From Candidatus Heteroruminococcus faecigallinarum (GTDB lineage Bacteria > Bacillota > Clostridia > Oscillospirales > Ruminococcaceae): a stretch of DNA of 64,000 bases. This document shows positions 35,491 to 43,078 of the stretch, in pieces. The notes beneath the pieces were generated by a model. That model was not told the DNA's origin, searched no databases, and worked only from the letters and a program-made list of their open reading frames with translations. The stretch is taken from assembly GCA_904387055.1 (NCBI GenBank), contig CAJFKV010000001.1, forward strand, positions 62,001-126,000. The letters run 5' to 3'. The position numbers and the translations under genes are program-made. How positions within the stretch are numbered: the stretch's first letter is position 1; each line of letters starts with the position of its first letter.

Positions 35491-35520
35491 ATTTTACCAT
35501 AGGAGAATGGGAAGGTGCAA
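35491..35520 (-). promoter_or_regulatory. Promoter for prfC
   Basis: Minus strand TTGCAC (35520-35515), 18-base spacer, TAAAAT (35496-35491). Transcription would begin near 35484, leaving a short leader that supports the TTG start of prfC. Confidence 0.6.
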
Positions 35521-35677
35521 GCATCCTTGCCCTGTTCTCCCAGGAAATTTGTCCTCTTGCGAACCGGTTTCCTGTTGCGTTATACTGAAGAGGGGCCAGA
35601 CCGGCTACGCCTTCTCCATGTGCAGCTTCCATATATGCCGATATTGGCCGCTCCCCGTTCCAAAGGGAAACTTGTAC

Positions 35678-35739
35678 AGAAGGTCGAGGGCCTGGAAAAG
35701 CGTATGGACAACTTCGCCGACGAAGTCGCCAGCCTGGTC
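35678..35739 (+). pseudogene. Fragment of a tsf 3' end (EF-Ts C-terminus), inverted relative to tsf
   Basis: About 52 of 62 bases match the last codons of tsf (36427-36488 on the minus strand). Translation gives EGLEKRMDNFADEVASLV against EGLEKRVDNFADEVASMV in Tsf. Most differences are synonymous. The fragment has no stop codon and its frame runs open into the nitroreductase gene, which has its own start and ribosome-binding site 43 bases on. Best read as a remnant of a second tsf copy or a rearrangement scar. Confidence 0.7.
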
Positions 35740-35781
35740 CCACAGGAAGAATCCAACGTCCAAGGAAAGGAGTTTTGGTCG

Positions 35782-36288
35782 ATGAATGGAACCCAGTTGA
35801 TCCGAGCCCGGCGCAGCATCCGCCGTTACCAAAAAGGTGTGGTTATTCCACGGGAGGAGATCCAGCTGATGCTGGAAGCTGCCATGATGGCCCCAAGCGC
35901 TGTCAACACCCGCCCGTGGGAGTTTGTGGTGGTGGAAACCGATTCTGTGAAAGAACAGCTGATGGAGGCGCACCCCTATGCCAAAATGCTAAGAACCGCC
36001 TCGATCGCCATCGTTGTATGCGGCCGTCCGGATCTCCAGGAAGGGGTATGCAATTCCTATTGGCCCCAGGACTGCGGAGCTGCCATTGAGAACCTTCTTC
36101 TCCAGGCCACCGAGCTGGGATACGGCAGCTGCTGGTGCGGCTGTTATCCGGCGATGGAGCGTGTCCAAAAGATCCAAAAGATCCTGGGAATCGGCAGTGT
36201 CCCGGTGGCCATTGTAGCGGTGGGAAAAGGGGAAGAAGCTCCCGCTGCCAAAGGGTTCTTCGACCCGCAGAGGGTAACCTATCGATAG
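35782..36288 (+). CDS. Nitroreductase-family FMN protein
   Basis: 168 residues. N-terminal ARRSIRRYQKGVVIPREEI and PSAVNTRPWEFVVVE are the FMN-binding signatures; the centre has DCGAAIENLLLQATELGYG, and VAVGKGEEAP closes the fold. ATG at 35782 nine bases from AAAGGAG. The frame is open for 89 codons upstream, including the tsf-like fragment, but the fold begins at this ATG. Substrate unknown; such enzymes reduce nitro compounds, quinones or flavins. Confidence 0.87.
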   Translation: MNGTQLIRARRSIRRYQKGVVIPREEIQLMLEAAMMAPSAVNTRPWEFVVVETDSVKEQLMEAHPYAKMLRTASIAIVVCGRPDLQEGVCNSYWPQDCGAAIENLLLQATELGYGSCWCGCYPAMERVQKIQKILGIGSVPVAIVAVGKGEEAPAAKGFFDPQRVTYR

Positions 36289-36301
36289 AGACGTCCTGAT
36301 G

Positions 36302-36326
36302 AAAAAGCCGCCTATGGCGGCTTTTT
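36302..36326. terminator. Bidirectional terminator between nitroreductase gene and tsf
   Basis: AAAAAGCCGCC, loop TAT, GGCGGCTTTTT: a perfect 11-bp stem with T-runs in both directions. Confidence 0.88.
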
Positions 36327-36365
36327 CTACTGCATACGGAAGCGATACAACGCTTGCACCGGGAT

Positions 36366-36397
36366 AAAAAACAGCGGAAGCTTTCGCCTCCGCTGTT
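36366..36397 (-). terminator. Terminator of the rpsB-tsf operon
   Basis: Minus strand AACAGCGGA (36397-36389), GGCGAAAGC-like capped loop, TCCGCTGTT (36378-36370), then TTTTATCC. It lies 24 bases after the tsf stop. Confidence 0.88.
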
Positions 36398-36420
36398 GGT
36401 AAAAAATGGATTTTGTCCAA

Positions 36421-37347
36421 TTACTTCACCATGCTGGCCACTTCGTCGGCAAAATTGTCCACTCTCTTCTCCAGGCCCTCGCCCTTCTCAAAGCGGACGT
36501 ACTCAGCGACCGAAATATCACCACCCAGGGCAGCAGCCGTATCGGCAATGTACTTGGCCACGCTGATGTTTCCATCCTTCACAAAGGCCTGATCCACCAG
36601 GCAGTTCTCCTTGTAGTACTTGCCGATCTTGCCCTCCACCATCTTGGCAATCACCTGGGCGGGCTTGTTCTTCAGCTTCTCGTCGTTGGAGATCTGAGCC
36701 ATGAGGATCTCCTTCTCCTTCTCCAGAACATCGGCGGGCACAGCCTCCTTATTCAGGTAAGCGGGGTTGAGAGCGGCAATCTGCATGGCCACGTCCTTGG
36801 CCATCACCTTGAACTCGGGCTTGGCAGCGATTTCCGGAGTGGTGTTGAACCGAACCAGCACGCCGATGGTGCCGCCGCCGTGGACGTAGGAGATCAGCTC
36901 ACCCTCGTACCGGGCAAAGCGACGGATCTTGATATTCTCGCCGATGGTGAGGATCTTCTCCCGCAGCGCCTCGGCAACGGTGTCCTTGCCGCCGGCCAGC
37001 TTGCACTCGCTGAGGGCCTCCACGTCGGCAGGGTTCTCGTCGATCACAGTCTTGGCGCAATCCTCCACGAAGGAGACGAAGCTGGCGTTCTTGCCCACAA
37101 AGTCGGTCTCCGAGTTCACCTCGATCACGGCGCCCACCTTCTTGGCCTCGTCCACAACCGCCAAGACCACGCCCTCGGCGGCAATCCGGCCGGACTTCTT
37201 GGCAGCAGCAGCCAGTCCCTTCTCCCGGAGCAGCTCCACGGCCTTCTCCATATCGCCGTTGGCCTCGGTCAGGGCCTTCTTACAATCCATCATGCCGCAG
37301 CCAGTCTTTTCACGGAGCGCCTGTACATCCTTTGCAGTAAAAGCCAT
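36421..37347 (-). CDS. tsf: Translation elongation factor Ts
   Basis: Nucleotide exchange factor of EF-Tu. 308 residues. The N-terminal UBA domain has LREKTGCGMMDCKKALTEANGD; the core has SETDFVGKNASFV, the EF-Tu-contacting TDFV motif. The C-terminus EGLEKRVDNFADEVASMVK recurs, in inverted orientation, as the fragment near 35.7 kb. ATG 37347. Downstream of rpsB in one operon. Confidence 0.95.
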   Translation of the reverse strand: MAFTAKDVQALREKTGCGMMDCKKALTEANGDMEKAVELLREKGLAAAAKKSGRIAAEGVVLAVVDEAKKVGAVIEVNSETDFVGKNASFVSFVEDCAKTVIDENPADVEALSECKLAGGKDTVAEALREKILTIGENIKIRRFARYEGELISYVHGGGTIGVLVRFNTTPEIAAKPEFKVMAKDVAMQIAALNPAYLNKEAVPADVLEKEKEILMAQISNDEKLKNKPAQVIAKMVEGKIGKYYKENCLVDQAFVKDGNISVAKYIADTAAALGGDISVAEYVRFEKGEGLEKRVDNFADEVASMVK

Positions 37348-37395
37348 AATATTGAACCTCCCATTGTTCCTTTGGTTGTTTTCCTTTTATCCGGG

Positions 37396-37430
37396 AAAGA
37401 GGCCCGTGCAGACGATGCCCGAGCCTCTTT
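37396..37430 (-). promoter_or_regulatory. Hairpin between rpsB and tsf
   Basis: AAAGAGGC (37396-37403) pairs with GCCTCTTT (37423-37430). No long T-run follows on the minus strand, so it may be a partial terminator or an RNA-processing/stability element in the rpsB-tsf transcript. Confidence 0.45.
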
Positions 37431-37443
37431 GCTTTCGCCAATC

Positions 37444-38190
37444 TTACTGTGCGTCGGCCTGCTGCTCATCCTCTTCCGCCTTGGCCTCAGCCTCAGCGGC
37501 GCCCATCTGGCCCTGACGGCCCTCGATGATGGCATCCGCCATGGTAGCGGAGATCAGCTTCACGGCGCGGATCGCGTCGTCGTTGCCGGGAATGACGTAA
37601 TCGATCTCATCAGGATCACAGTTGGTGTCCACGATCGCCACAACGGGAATCCCCAGCTTTCTGGCTTCGGAAACGGCGATCCGCTCCTTGCGGGGATCCA
37701 CAACAAAGAGAGCGCCGGGCAGACGATCCATATTCTGAATACCGCCCAGGAACTTCTCCAGCTTTTCAATCTCCAGGTTCAGCTTGACGACTTCCTTCTT
37801 GGGCAGACGCTCAAAGGTGCCGTCCTCGCTCATCTTCCGCAGCTGCATCAGGCGGTTGACACGGCGGCGGATGGTCTTAAAGTTGGTCAGCATGCCGCCC
37901 AGCCATCTGGCGTTCACATAGTAAGCACCGGCCCGCTCGGCCTCCTCGCGGATCGACTCGCCGGCCTGCTTCTTGGTACCGACAAAGAGAACGTTCTCCC
38001 CGTTGGCCGCCAGGTCGCGGACAAACATGTACGCCTCCTCCAGCTTGCGAACGGTCTTCTGCAGGTCAATGATGTAGATGCCGTTGCGCTCGGTGAAGAT
38101 GTACTGGGCCATCTTGGGGTTCCATCTCCGGGTCTGGTGGCCAAAGTGAACACCGGCCTCCAGCAGCTGCTTCATGGATACAACACTCAT
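37444..38190 (-). CDS. rpsB: 30S ribosomal protein S2
   Basis: 248 residues. Family stretches [19 protein letters not shown] near the N-terminus and [21 protein letters not shown] in the core. The C-terminal tail [16 protein letters not shown] is acidic and variable, as usual. ATG ten bases from AAAGGAGG. First gene of rpsB-tsf. Confidence 0.96.
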   Translation of the reverse strand: MSVVSMKQLLEAGVHFGHQTRRWNPKMAQYIFTERNGIYIIDLQKTVRKLEEAYMFVRDLAANGENVLFVGTKKQAGESIREEAERAGAYYVNARWLGGMLTNFKTIRRRVNRLMQLRKMSEDGTFERLPKKEVVKLNLEIEKLEKFLGGIQNMDRLPGALFVVDPRKERIAVSEARKLGIPVVAIVDTNCDPDEIDYVIPGNDDAIRAVKLISATMADAIIEGRQGQMGAAEAEAKAEEDEQQADAQ

Positions 38191-38306
38191 TCTTCAAAAT
38201 CCTCCTTTGGTTTTGTGCCTCCGCGCCCCGCATTTTGAGGAGCAGCCAGGCGTTTTTTCCCGCCGGCACCCGCTCGTCAATTGTGACGCGTGTGTTTTGC
38301 CGTATT

Positions 38307-38335
38307 ATTATAGCAATTCCTTTCCATAAATGCAA
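38307..38335 (-). promoter_or_regulatory. Promoter for rpsB-tsf
   Basis: Minus strand TTGCAT (38335-38330), 17-base spacer, TATAAT (38312-38307). The resulting leader of about 105 bases has GC-rich self-complementary parts (for example GTGCCGGCGGG) and could carry an autoregulatory S2 site; not shown. Confidence 0.8.
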
Positions 38336-38382
38336 GACCTTGACGCAGAAAACAACCGAAAAAAGCCCGCAAAATCCACCCG

Positions 38383-38649
38383 TTACCGCAAAAATCCCCT
38401 GGGGGTACGGCGATGGGGAGGCCGGTAGCGGACCAGGATGCTGTCATCCCCGATGACGTCCACATCCTTCCAGGGGATGACAATGTCCTCCTCCCGTCCC
38501 AGCAGCCCCAAAAAGCGAAGGCGCCCTGGAATAATCAGCTGGGTTACCACTGCGGTTTCCACATCCACCTCCACGTCGGAGATTCGGCCCAAAAAAATGC
38601 CATTATAGACATTGATGACTTCTTTCCGGCACAGGTCTTCCACCCGCAT
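38383..38649 (-). CDS. ylmC: YlmC/YmxH-family PRC-barrel sporulation protein
   Basis: 88 residues forming a single PRC barrel: MRVEDLCRKEVINVYNG at the start, RISDVEVDVETAVVTQLIIPG and REEDIVIPWKDVDVIGDDS. The family is found in spore formers near sigE/sigG, as here, but its role is not defined. ATG after AAAGGAGGGATCGCC. Confidence 0.85.
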   Translation of the reverse strand: MRVEDLCRKEVINVYNGIFLGRISDVEVDVETAVVTQLIIPGRLRFLGLLGREEDIVIPWKDVDVIGDDSILVRYRPPHRRTPRGFLR

Positions 38650-38700
38650 GGCGATCCCTCCTTTCCCTACACTCTATGGAAAGGAGAAGGCTCCCATGCG

Positions 38701-39174
38701 TCAATATGCCTCGATCCGCCGCTGCTTGCGCAGGTTGTACCGACGGATTCCGGCCTCCCATTCCCGCCGTTCCTCTTCTGTTTCCAGCAGCAAGGGCGGA
38801 ACCGGCGTGGGCTGCCCCTGGTCGTCCAGTGCCACCAGCACCAGGTAAGCGGTGTTGACCAGATGCTTCTCCCCGTCCAGGCCTTCCACAAAGGTGTCCA
38901 CCCGCACCTCCATGGAGGTGTGGCCGATGTGGGTAATCTGCCCCACCAGCGCCATGGTATCTCCCACATGGGCGGGCGCCTTGAACTGAAGGTTGTCGAC
39001 GGCAGCTGTCGTCACGTCATGACCGGAATGGCGGCGCGCCACCACTCCGGCCAGAATATCGATCCATTCCATCAGCTGCCCGCCAAAAATCCGGTCGCTG
39101 CCGTTGATGTGCCGTGGCATGACAATCTGCGTCTGCTCGGTCCGGGACTGGGCTACTGCTTTGGCTTGTAACAT
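38701..39174 (-). CDS. Hotdog-fold acyl-CoA thioesterase
   Basis: 157 residues. HINGSDRIFGGQLMEWIDI is the hotdog helix with the catalytic acidic/Gly region, and VTTAAVDNLQFKAPAHVGD the following strand of the 4HBT/BFIT family that hydrolyses acyl-CoA. Substrate chain length unknown. A perfect TATAAT (39216-39211, minus strand) lies 37 bases upstream without a clear -35. Confidence 0.88.
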   Translation of the reverse strand: MLQAKAVAQSRTEQTQIVMPRHINGSDRIFGGQLMEWIDILAGVVARRHSGHDVTTAAVDNLQFKAPAHVGDTMALVGQITHIGHTSMEVRVDTFVEGLDGEKHLVNTAYLVLVALDDQGQPTPVPPLLLETEEERREWEAGIRRYNLRKQRRIEAY

Positions 39175-39261
39175 CCTGTATTCCCTCTCCTTTGGTGTGT
39201 CAATAGCAGTATTATAACACAGGGTTGAGGAGATGGGAAGGAAGCAGCGGCAAACGGGGAC

Positions 39262-40032
39262 CTAAATTTGTTTTTTGATCCGGGAGAGAGCGCCCTTCTC
39301 GATCCGGCTCACCTGTGCCTGGGAGATCCCCACCTCTCTGGCCACCTCCACCTGGGTTTTCCCGGCAAAAAAGCGCAGGGATAGGATTCTCTTCTCTCGT
39401 TCCCCCAGCCCGCGGATAGCTTCCTTCAGAACGATTTCCTCCAGCCAGTCTTTGTCGTCCGAGTGATCCCCCACCTGGTCCATCACAAAGATGGTGTCGC
39501 CGCCATCCGAGTAAACCGGATCGTAAAGGCTCATGGGCTCTACAATTGATTCCAGGGCCATCACCACCGTTTCCCGGCGGCAGCCCATCTCCTGGGCTAT
39601 ATCGTCAATGGTGGGCTCCTCCATCCGTTCCCGAAACAGTTTCTCCTTTGCCTGCATTGCCCGATACGCGGTGTCCCGCATCGACCGGCTCACCCGGATG
39701 GCGTTGTTATCCCGAAGGTACCGGCGAATTTCCCCGATGATCATGGGCACGCCGTAGGTGGAAAACCGCACGTTTTGCCCTGGGTCAAAGTTATCGATGG
39801 CCTTGATGAGACCGATGCAGCCAACCTGAAACAGGTCGTCCAGGTTTTCCCCCCGGTTGGTGAACTTCTGTACCACCGACAGCACCAGCCGCAGGTTGCC
39901 GTTGATCATCTCCTGGCGGGCCTCTTTGTCTCCGGCCCGGATTCGCTGCAGCAGCTCCAGCTTCTCCTTCTCCCGCAGCACCGGCAGCTTGGCGGTATTG
40001 ATCCCGCAGATCTCCACTTTGTTGTAGTACAA
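39262..40032 (-). CDS. sigG: RNA polymerase sigma factor SigG (late forespore)
   Basis: Directs late forespore transcription. 256 residues from TTG 40032, giving YYNKVEICGINTAKLPVL, the SigG-specific N-terminus. Region 2 has DDLFQVGCIGLIKAIDNFD and VPMIIGEIRRYLRDNN; region 4 ends KTQVEVAREVGISQAQVSR. A longer frame with an ATG at 40092 exists, but a forespore-type promoter lies inside that extension, so TTG is preferred. The ribosome-binding site is GGTGGAG, close to the start. Confidence 0.92.
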   Translation of the reverse strand: MYYNKVEICGINTAKLPVLREKEKLELLQRIRAGDKEARQEMINGNLRLVLSVVQKFTNRGENLDDLFQVGCIGLIKAIDNFDPGQNVRFSTYGVPMIIGEIRRYLRDNNAIRVSRSMRDTAYRAMQAKEKLFRERMEEPTIDDIAQEMGCRRETVVMALESIVEPMSLYDPVYSDGGDTIFVMDQVGDHSDDKDWLEEIVLKEAIRGLGEREKRILSLRFFAGKTQVEVAREVGISQAQVSRIEKGALSRIKKQI

Positions 40033-40064
40033 TTCTCCACCCCGTTCCTCTTGTTCTTCCAAGA

Positions 40065-40095
40065 GAGTATGGGCCGGGGGCCCGGCGGCCATTCA
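40065..40095 (-). promoter_or_regulatory. Forespore (SigG/SigF-type) promoter for sigG
   Basis: Minus strand TGAATG (40095-40090), 18-base spacer, CATACTC (40071-40065). This is close to the SigG consensus TGMATA - 17/18 - CATNMTA. It fits autoregulation of sigG as known in Bacillus. Confidence 0.55.
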
Positions 40096-40127
40096 GCCGG
40101 AAGGAGGAGAGCAGGATTTTCCATACC

Positions 40128-40177
40128 AAGAACCCGGGAGAGCATCCCTCGGGGGGGGGGAGCTTTCCCGGGTTCTT
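40128..40177. repeat. Inverted repeat enclosing a run of ten G
   Basis: AAGAACCCGGGA (40128-40139) pairs perfectly with TCCCGGGTTCTT (40166-40177). The loop contains a G10 tract (40151-40160). It lies between the VanY-like gene and sigG and probably ends the sigE-vanY transcript, although no T-run follows. Confidence 0.65.
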
Positions 40178-40218
40178 GCACGGTCAAACGGTCGATCTGC
40201 TGGGGCAGAAGTCCTTCC

Positions 40219-41166
40219 CTACGCCTGATCGGTGAGCGTGTCCCGAACGGTTATCAGGAAGCCGGCTTGATTATCCCCAGATATCTCCCACCAGCTGTTT
40301 TTGGGCACCTGGATCTGGGTCCCCGTCTCTTGGGCGGGAACATAATAGATCTGCCAGGTGAACCCGTCGGGGGTTGCGGTCCGATAGGGATGGTCCACCG
40401 TATAGCCTTCCATGGCCGACCAGTATTCTTCCAAGCAGAGGCCCATCTCCTCCATCACCTGCCCGTGGGGAATTCCCACATACCGCAGATGGTCCGCCTG
40501 GGCGGGGTGACCGGTGATCTCCTCCTTCCCCGCCGGATACCGGGTAATAAACCCATAAGCGGGTCCGTTTTCCGCAATCCAACCCTGGACCCCCTCCCCT
40601 GTAAACGGGACCGGGCCGTCCACTGTCATCTGCGCCAGATCCAGCGCCAGGCCTGTGTGATGCTCGCTGGTCCCGGGAGGGTCCTGCCGGCAGCCTTCTC
40701 CACCGATCTCTGCCAGCCGGCTTTGGGCGGAAATGGACCGGTAGCCGTCGGACAGCAGGAGCTGGTTGTTCCCGGTTGCGGCGACATACCCCTCCATCAT
40801 CCCCTGGAACGCTCTAAGGCAATCCTCGTCCAGATAGAGCTCCTCCCCGCCCAATTGGTAGGTCCCATTTTCCGGCATTTCCACCTGGGTCAGGCTGTCG
40901 GGGGAGGCCACCGGGACCGTGCCCTCGGTCAGAATCAGATTTCCCTGTCGCAGCTCCTCCGGCGCCAGAAAAACGCTCTGGATGGTTTCCGGTGTGAGGG
41001 CTGCCGCTACCCAGGAGGCCCCTTCGCCCTGGGGAAGCCGTTCCTCCCCCCGCTGCTGACCCAATACCCAGCCGCCGGCCACAACCAGCGACCCTGCCAA
41101 AAGGGGGATTCCAATCCCTCGCAGCAGGGAATATCCCTTGCTGCGGGAAGGGCGCAGTCGCTCCAT
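40219..41166 (-). CDS. VanY/D-alanyl-D-alanine carboxypeptidase-like M15 peptidase
   Basis: 315 residues. A single N-terminal membrane anchor (LLRGIGIPLLAGSLVVAGG), then a variable linker and the M15B domain with zinc/active-site motifs GTSEHHTGLALDL and HLRYVGIPHG. Trims D-Ala from peptidoglycan stem peptides outside the membrane. Start ATG 41166 is seven bases from GGAGGTG; an ATG at 41190 lacks a ribosome-binding site. It lies between sigE and sigG, suggesting a sporulation role. Confidence 0.85.
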   Translation of the reverse strand: MERLRPSRSKGYSLLRGIGIPLLAGSLVVAGGWVLGQQRGEERLPQGEGASWVAAALTPETIQSVFLAPEELRQGNLILTEGTVPVASPDSLTQVEMPENGTYQLGGEELYLDEDCLRAFQGMMEGYVAATGNNQLLLSDGYRSISAQSRLAEIGGEGCRQDPPGTSEHHTGLALDLAQMTVDGPVPFTGEGVQGWIAENGPAYGFITRYPAGKEEITGHPAQADHLRYVGIPHGQVMEEMGLCLEEYWSAMEGYTVDHPYRTATPDGFTWQIYYVPAQETGTQIQVPKNSWWEISGDNQAGFLITVRDTLTDQA

Positions 41167-41203
41167 TCTCTTCACCTCCGATCGATCCATTCTGAAAAAG
41201 CCG

Positions 41204-41932
41204 CTAGGAGGCCTTTTCCATCTCCCTGCGCAGGCGCTTGATGATCCGTTTCTCCAGGCGGGATATGTAGGACTGGGAGATGCCGATGATATCCGCTACC
41301 TCTTTCTGCGTGTGTTCTTCACCGTCCAGCAGGCCAAAGCGCAGCTGCATAATGGTTCGTTCCCGGTCATCCAAACGATTAATCGCCTCCAATAGGATGG
41401 CCTTTTCTGCCTCCTGCTCGATCTTCCGGTTGACCAGGTCGCTCTCGGTCCCCAAAATATCCGAAAGCAGCAATTCGTTTCCGTCCCAATCCACATTGAG
41501 GGGCTCGTCGATGGATACCTCGCTTCGCTGGGATTGGCATTTTCGAAGATACATGAGAATCTCATTTTCAATACAGCGGGAAGCGTAGGTAGCCAGCTTG
41601 ATGTTCCGGCCCGGGCAGAAGGTGTTGACCGCCTTGATGAGGCCGATGGTGCCAATGGAGATCAGGTCCTCCACCCCGATGCCGGTGGATTCAAATTTCC
41701 GCGCGATGTAGACCACCAGCCGCAGGTTATGGACGATCAGAGTCTGTTTTGCTGCCTCTTCCTGCCGCTCCAATGCGGCAAAGGCGGCCGCCTCGTCCGC
41801 TTGGGAAAGAGGAGCGGGCAGGGTATCCGGCCCGTTGATGTAATAGATGGGAACCCGGTACCCCAACGCTCGTAAAATCCGCCATGCTCCGCAAAGGCAG
41901 CTGTGAACCACCTGCTGTGTCAGTCTCCCCAT
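41204..41932 (-). CDS. sigE: RNA polymerase sigma factor SigE (early mother cell), pro-form
   Basis: 242 residues. The first about 30 residues ([20 protein letters not shown] onward) are the amphipathic pro-sequence removed by SpoIIGA, with processing expected near [13 protein letters not shown]. Region 2: [20 protein letters not shown] and [16 protein letters not shown]; region 4: [25 protein letters not shown] after AAGGAGGT. Follows spoIIGA on the same strand, 30 bases apart. Confidence 0.95.
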   Translation of the reverse strand: MGRLTQQVVHSCLCGAWRILRALGYRVPIYYINGPDTLPAPLSQADEAAAFAALERQEEAAKQTLIVHNLRLVVYIARKFESTGIGVEDLISIGTIGLIKAVNTFCPGRNIKLATYASRCIENEILMYLRKCQSQRSEVSIDEPLNVDWDGNELLLSDILGTESDLVNRKIEQEAEKAILLEAINRLDDRERTIMQLRFGLLDGEEHTQKEVADIIGISQSYISRLEKRIIKRLRREMEKAS

Positions 41933-41962
41933 GCAACATACCTCCTTCGTCGATTCCCGCTC

Positions 41963-42814
41963 CTATACCCGCAACCGCAGCATCTGCGGATTGAGAAGCC
42001 CCTGGGTCTGGGCATCCAGCTGATCGCTGGCGGCCAGATACCCTTCACAGCTGATCGTTCGATCCCCTTGGCAGAGAAGCAATCGGTCCGGCCGTACGGC
42101 GCCCAACACGCCGCTCCCCCCTACCGACCGGTAATACACCAGCCGGCAACCCTTGGGAAATTCTGCTCCAGCCACCTGCAATGAGGAGAGCCATGCCCGT
42201 TCCTCCGGTTCCAGGAGACCTTCCAGCACGCTGCGCCGGCAAACCACCACCGGCAGTCCGGAAAAGGGCTCCACCAAGCTGTTTCCGGTGTCTTCCTTGG
42301 CCTCAAAGCGGATTATACGGTGGTTCCGCTCCGCCTGAATGGTGTAAAGGTAATCTCCTTTTCTTCTTCGGAATACCCGCTCAAATAGCCATACTGCACC
42401 ATATGCCGCCGTAGTGGAGGCAATCAGGGTGATTGGTTTTAAGCGGAAATAGCTGATTCCATTGTTCCAGATGAGAACCTGGTCCCCCAACAGAAACCAA
42501 AGGGCAAGACATCCCCCTGCCAGCAAGAATCCCGCGATAAAGAGGACCAACAGCAGCCGAAAGGTCACGGCCAGGCTCTGCCCCGGGTAGGCGATCAGAA
42601 CCATCAGCAGAGCCCCTGCCAGCCGAAGGACCAGCTGCATCAGCATGGGCATTGGCGGCAGGAAGATTACCAGCGAAAAAGCCGCCCCTGCCAACGCCGC
42701 CAGGATGGTGAACAGGCGCCGCTGGGCCATCCCGGAGAACCGTGCACAGCATCGCAGAAGAAAAAAATTGATGACATAGTTGGTCACCACCAGGACATCC
42801 ACATACACCACCAT
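41963..42814 (-). CDS. spoIIGA: Sigma-E processing aspartic peptidase SpoIIGA
   Basis: 283 residues. The N-terminal half has five hydrophobic helices from MVVYVDVLVVTNYVINFFLL; the C-terminal half is a pepsin-like unit with the catalytic motif AKEDTGNSLVEPFSGLPVVV (Asp-Thr-Gly). It cleaves pro-SigE at the septum when activated by SpoIIR. ATG 42814 after GGGAGGTG; the frame open further upstream runs across the divergent promoter region. Confidence 0.93.
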   Translation of the reverse strand: MVVYVDVLVVTNYVINFFLLRCCARFSGMAQRRLFTILAALAGAAFSLVIFLPPMPMLMQLVLRLAGALLMVLIAYPGQSLAVTFRLLLVLFIAGFLLAGGCLALWFLLGDQVLIWNNGISYFRLKPITLIASTTAAYGAVWLFERVFRRRKGDYLYTIQAERNHRIIRFEAKEDTGNSLVEPFSGLPVVVCRRSVLEGLLEPEERAWLSSLQVAGAEFPKGCRLVYYRSVGGSGVLGAVRPDRLLLCQGDRTISCEGYLAASDQLDAQTQGLLNPQMLRLRV

Positions 42815-42844
42815 CGTTTGGCACCTCCCAGGGGGAATAGTCCC

Positions 42845-42922
42845 ATTATAAGAGCTTTCGGCCGAGAGATTTGTCGCTTGGAATGGAAAAAAACTGACCT
42901 TTTCCCGGGAAGGTTGTCGCTT
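42845..42922 (-). promoter_or_regulatory. spoIIGA promoter with two Spo0A-box-like repeats
   Basis: A perfect TATAAT (42850-42845, minus strand) has no recognisable -35 at normal spacing. TTGTCGCTT occurs twice upstream on the plus strand, at 42871-42879 and 42914-42922, 43 bases apart. TGTCG matches the core of the Spo0A box TGTCGAA. In Bacillus the spoIIG promoter is Spo0A-activated with an off-spaced -35. Confidence 0.55.
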
Positions 42923-42927
42923 AGGTT

Positions 42928-42956
42928 CACCCCTCTTTGCCCCATGGCATATAGTG
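42928..42956 (+). promoter_or_regulatory. Possible SigK-type promoter for the Cys-rich gene
   Basis: CACC (42928-42931), 16-base spacer, CATATAGTG (42948-42956), compared with the late mother-cell pattern AC - 16/17 - CATANNNTA. One position of the -10 is off. Lies about 120 bases before the ATG. Confidence 0.3.
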
Positions 42957-43078
42957 TAACAGAACTCCATCCCCTTCCCTGGTCTAGCCCGGACGGGGGC
43001 GGGTGGTTCTCGGGCTCCTTTGCCAGCGACGAGGAGCCGGTGCACGCAACACGGTTCGCTGGAGAAAAGGTGGATACA

